Origin: Clostridium sp. CMCC3677
GTDB taxonomy: Bacteria > Bacillota > Clostridia > Clostridiales > Clostridiaceae
Assembly: GCF_023845585.1 (NCBI RefSeq)
Contig: NZ_JAMQHS010000001.1
Span: 186,001 to 250,000 of the forward strand
Length of the DNA stretch: 64,000 nucleotides
Direction of reading: 5' to 3'
A program made the position numbers and the translations under genes. The notes under the pieces were generated by a model. That model worked only from the letters and a program-made list of their open reading frames with translations, was not told the origin of the DNA and did not search any database. Shown here in pieces: positions 62,044-64,000 of this stretch (its first letter is position 1; every line of letters begins with the position of its first letter).

Positions 62044-64000
62044 TTGAATATTAATAAAAAGGTTATTTCACTATTTCTTGCTTTGACTATTGTATTTTCA
62101 ATTGTTCCGACAATTAATGTGCAAGCCAGTACTAAAGGAGACTTTGCTGATATTAAGATAGTATCAGATACGGAAGTTACTGCCAAACAAGCTAAAGAAT
62201 GGGCTGAATCAAAAGGTGCTACAAGTACATTTGCAAGTTTAGCAGAGCTTTATTGGAAATATGCAGAAAAATGTGGAGATGTTAATCCAGGGATAGCATA
62301 TGTACAAGCTGCCAAGGAAACTGGATATGGTAAGTTTGGTGGAGTATTAAATGAAAGCTATAATAATCCATGTGGAATGAAAACGTCACAAGGTGGAGGA
62401 GATACAGATCCAAATGCACATCAAAGATTTAACTCTTGGGACGAAGGAGTACAAGCCCACTTAGATCATCTTGCGTTATATGCAGGTGCTCAGGGCTATC
62501 CAAAAGAAGGTACATATGATCCAAGGCATTTTGTAAGTATTAAAGGGAAAGCAACTACTGTTAATTCATTAGGTGGAAGATGGGCGCCAAGTCCTACATA
62601 TGGTAAAGAAGTTAATGCATTATATAATAATTTATTAACTTACTCAGGAATAGACAGCGAGTACGAAGAAAACACAAAACCAGATGTACCAGGTTCTAAC
62701 GAAGAAGAAAATTATATTCCTGAATTTCCAGAAACAGGAACAAAACCGAGCGTACCGCAAACAACAAAACCTATAGAAGATTCAAATGATAATAGTACTA
62801 ATATTTCATCATCAATTGGTTGGAAACAACAATATGGAAATTGGTATTATTATAAATCAGATGGAACTAAAGCAACAGGCTGGATAAAGCCAGATGGAAA
62901 TTGGTACTATTTATATAGTGATGGTTCTATGGCTACAGGCTGGTTACAAACTAAAAATCACTGGTATTATCTTCAATCTTGGGGCGGAATGCAAAAAGGT
63001 TGGTTAAATGATGGAGGTAAGTGGTATTACCTTCAAGGTGATGGAATTATGGTTACAGGATTTAGTTCAATAAATGGTAAAACTTATTTTCTAGATATAA
63101 GCGGAGCTATGAGAGTAGGTTGGTTTGAAATAAGCGGAAATTGGCATTATTTCAATACTGATGGAAGTATGTTAACTGGATGGATTAAACCATATGAACA
63201 TTGGTATTACCTATATTCTAATGGCGCTATGGCAAAAGGTTGGATAAAACTTAATGGAGACAAATGGTATTATCTAAACAATAGTGGAGACATGGCAACA
63301 GGATGGACTATGGTAGGTAATGATACTTATTATTTACATTCATCATCAGGTGAAATGCTTAAAGATACTGTTATAGATGGTTGGAAAATAGGACCGGATG
63401 GAAAAAGACAAAGTAGAGTTGATGGCGGATCATCATCTTCTAAGCTAGTAGTAATTGATCCAGGCCATAATTATGGTGGAGATGATGGGGCTTATGCAAC
63501 CCATAATAGAGTTACTTATTCTGAAAGAGATTTAAATATGCAGCTTGCAATGAAACTTAAAGTGAAGCTTGAATCTATGGGTTATAAAATAGTTATGACT
63601 AGAAATGAAACTGATAGGGAAACTTTAAGTGTTACTCAAAGTCTTACTAAAAGAGTTAATCTTGCCAATGAACTTAATGCTGATTTCTTTATAAGTGTGC
63701 ATCATAATTCAGCAGATGCTACATCTGCAAGTGGTGTAGAAACTTATTACAGCACAAAAGCTCAAGACTCAAGTTTTGGTGGTGCTTATAGTGATTCTAA
63801 GATTTCAACAAGTAGAAGAATGGCTACTAATATTACAAATAGCATTGTAAATAAAACAGGTGCGGTTAATAGAGGTGGCAAGGATGGTAATTTATTTGTG
63901 TGTAGAAATACAAATATGCCATCAGTATTAGTAGAAGCAGGATTTATAAGTAATCCAACAGAAGCAGCAAATTGTGCTGATTCAAATTATCAACATAAAA
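62044..64000 (+). CDS. Second bifunctional autolysin, paralogue of the 59525 gene, 3' partial
   Basis: TTG 62044 is supported by GGAGGG (62027-62032) and by alignment with the upstream paralogue's start (MNIKSK / MNINKK). The frame is open to the window end, 652 residues visible. Signal peptide 1-29 (ending NVQAS), glucosaminidase-like domain about 45-205 (AYVQAAKETGYGKFGG), Pro/Thr-rich linker, about nine wall-binding repeats, and Amidase_3 from about 470 with VIDPGHN, YSERDLN, ISVHHNSAD and VEAGFISN, so all zinc and catalytic residues are present. Only the last few residues are missing. A tandem duplication followed by divergence is evident. Confidence 0.92.
   Translation, partial: MNINKKVISLFLALTIVFSIVPTINVQASTKGDFADIKIVSDTEVTAKQAKEWAESKGATSTFASLAELYWKYAEKCGDVNPGIAYVQAAKETGYGKFGGVLNESYNNPCGMKTSQGGGDTDPNAHQRFNSWDEGVQAHLDHLALYAGAQGYPKEGTYDPRHFVSIKGKATTVNSLGGRWAPSPTYGKEVNALYNNLLTYSGIDSEYEENTKPDVPGSNEEENYIPEFPETGTKPSVPQTTKPIEDSNDNSTNISSSIGWKQQYGNWYYYKSDGTKATGWIKPDGNWYYLYSDGSMATGWLQTKNHWYYLQSWGGMQKGWLNDGGKWYYLQGDGIMVTGFSSINGKTYFLDISGAMRVGWFEISGNWHYFNTDGSMLTGWIKPYEHWYYLYSNGAMAKGWIKLNGDKWYYLNNSGDMATGWTMVGNDTYYLHSSSGEMLKDTVIDGWKIGPDGKRQSRVDGGSSSSKLVVIDPGHNYGGDDGAYATHNRVTYSERDLNMQLAMKLKVKLESMGYKIVMTRNETDRETLSVTQSLTKRVNLANELNADFFISVHHNSADATSASGVETYYSTKAQDSSFGGAYSDSKISTSRRMATNITNSIVNKTGAVNRGGKDGNLFVCRNTNMPSVLVEAGFISNPTEAANCADSNYQHK

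Overview
The window is A+T-rich DNA of a low-GC, anaerobic, butyrate/solvent-type Clostridium (cluster I, C. beijerinckii/C. butyricum-like). I infer this from codon use, strong AGGAGG ribosome binding sites, NfnAB, an iron butanol-type alcohol dehydrogenase, a probable ferredoxin-dependent thioredoxin reductase, a 6-phospho-alpha-glucosidase system and many clostridial 'GW..NG.WYYL' cell-wall-binding repeat proteins. The species cannot be fixed from sequence reading alone. No tRNA, rRNA or CRISPR array was seen.

Layout. (1) 1-4.9 kb: the end of a wall-binding peptidase, a REP-associated tyrosine transposase (RAYT) overlapping a decayed yifB/comM-dprA pair, and an Rpn-type nuclease, all bracketed by CCCCTGGGG palindromes. 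(2) 5-36.6 kb: an array of eleven secreted wall-binding proteins (counting one repeat-only ORF without a signal peptide), many carrying cadherin-like beta-sandwich domains. Set into it are a minus-strand DUF1659 / DUF2922 / sigma factor / YvrJ cassette, a chemoreceptor, a TPR-GAF-GGDEF protein and a small membrane protein. (3) 36.9-41 kb: alpha-glucoside PTS EIICB, GH4 6-phospho-alpha-glucosidase and an RpiR regulator, with a cre site and a palindromic operator candidate. (4) 41.4-54.6 kb: housekeeping and energy genes: prfC, a Cys-rich protein, a 3D-domain protein, a sigma54 activator followed by a sigma54 promoter and an Fe-alcohol dehydrogenase, nfnAB, a Cache chemoreceptor and a PHP phosphatase. 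(5) 55-64 kb: thioredoxin reductase plus thioredoxin, an HAD phosphatase and pyridoxal kinase pair, a standalone ATP-cone protein, and tandem three-module autolysins (glucosaminidase, wall repeats, amidase), the second cut by the window end.

The intergenic space is unusually full of dispersed structured repeats. There are two REP-like palindrome families (CCCCTGGGG and GGTGACTGTCACC). There is a MITE-like family of 60-290 bp long inverted repeats with deletion derivatives and a nested composite. There is also a ~190 bp repeat with compensatory stem changes that carries a consensus DnaA box (TTATCCACA) in four of five copies. Most lie directly behind stop codons or terminators.

The most promising leads are the RAYT/REP/REPIN set coupled to DNA-uptake genes, the DnaA-box repeat, the sigma/DUF1659/DUF2922/YvrJ cassette inside a surface-protein array whose signal peptides share a PxKYxNL motif, and a stem-loop that appears to fold out the spacer between a Shine-Dalgarno and its start codon.
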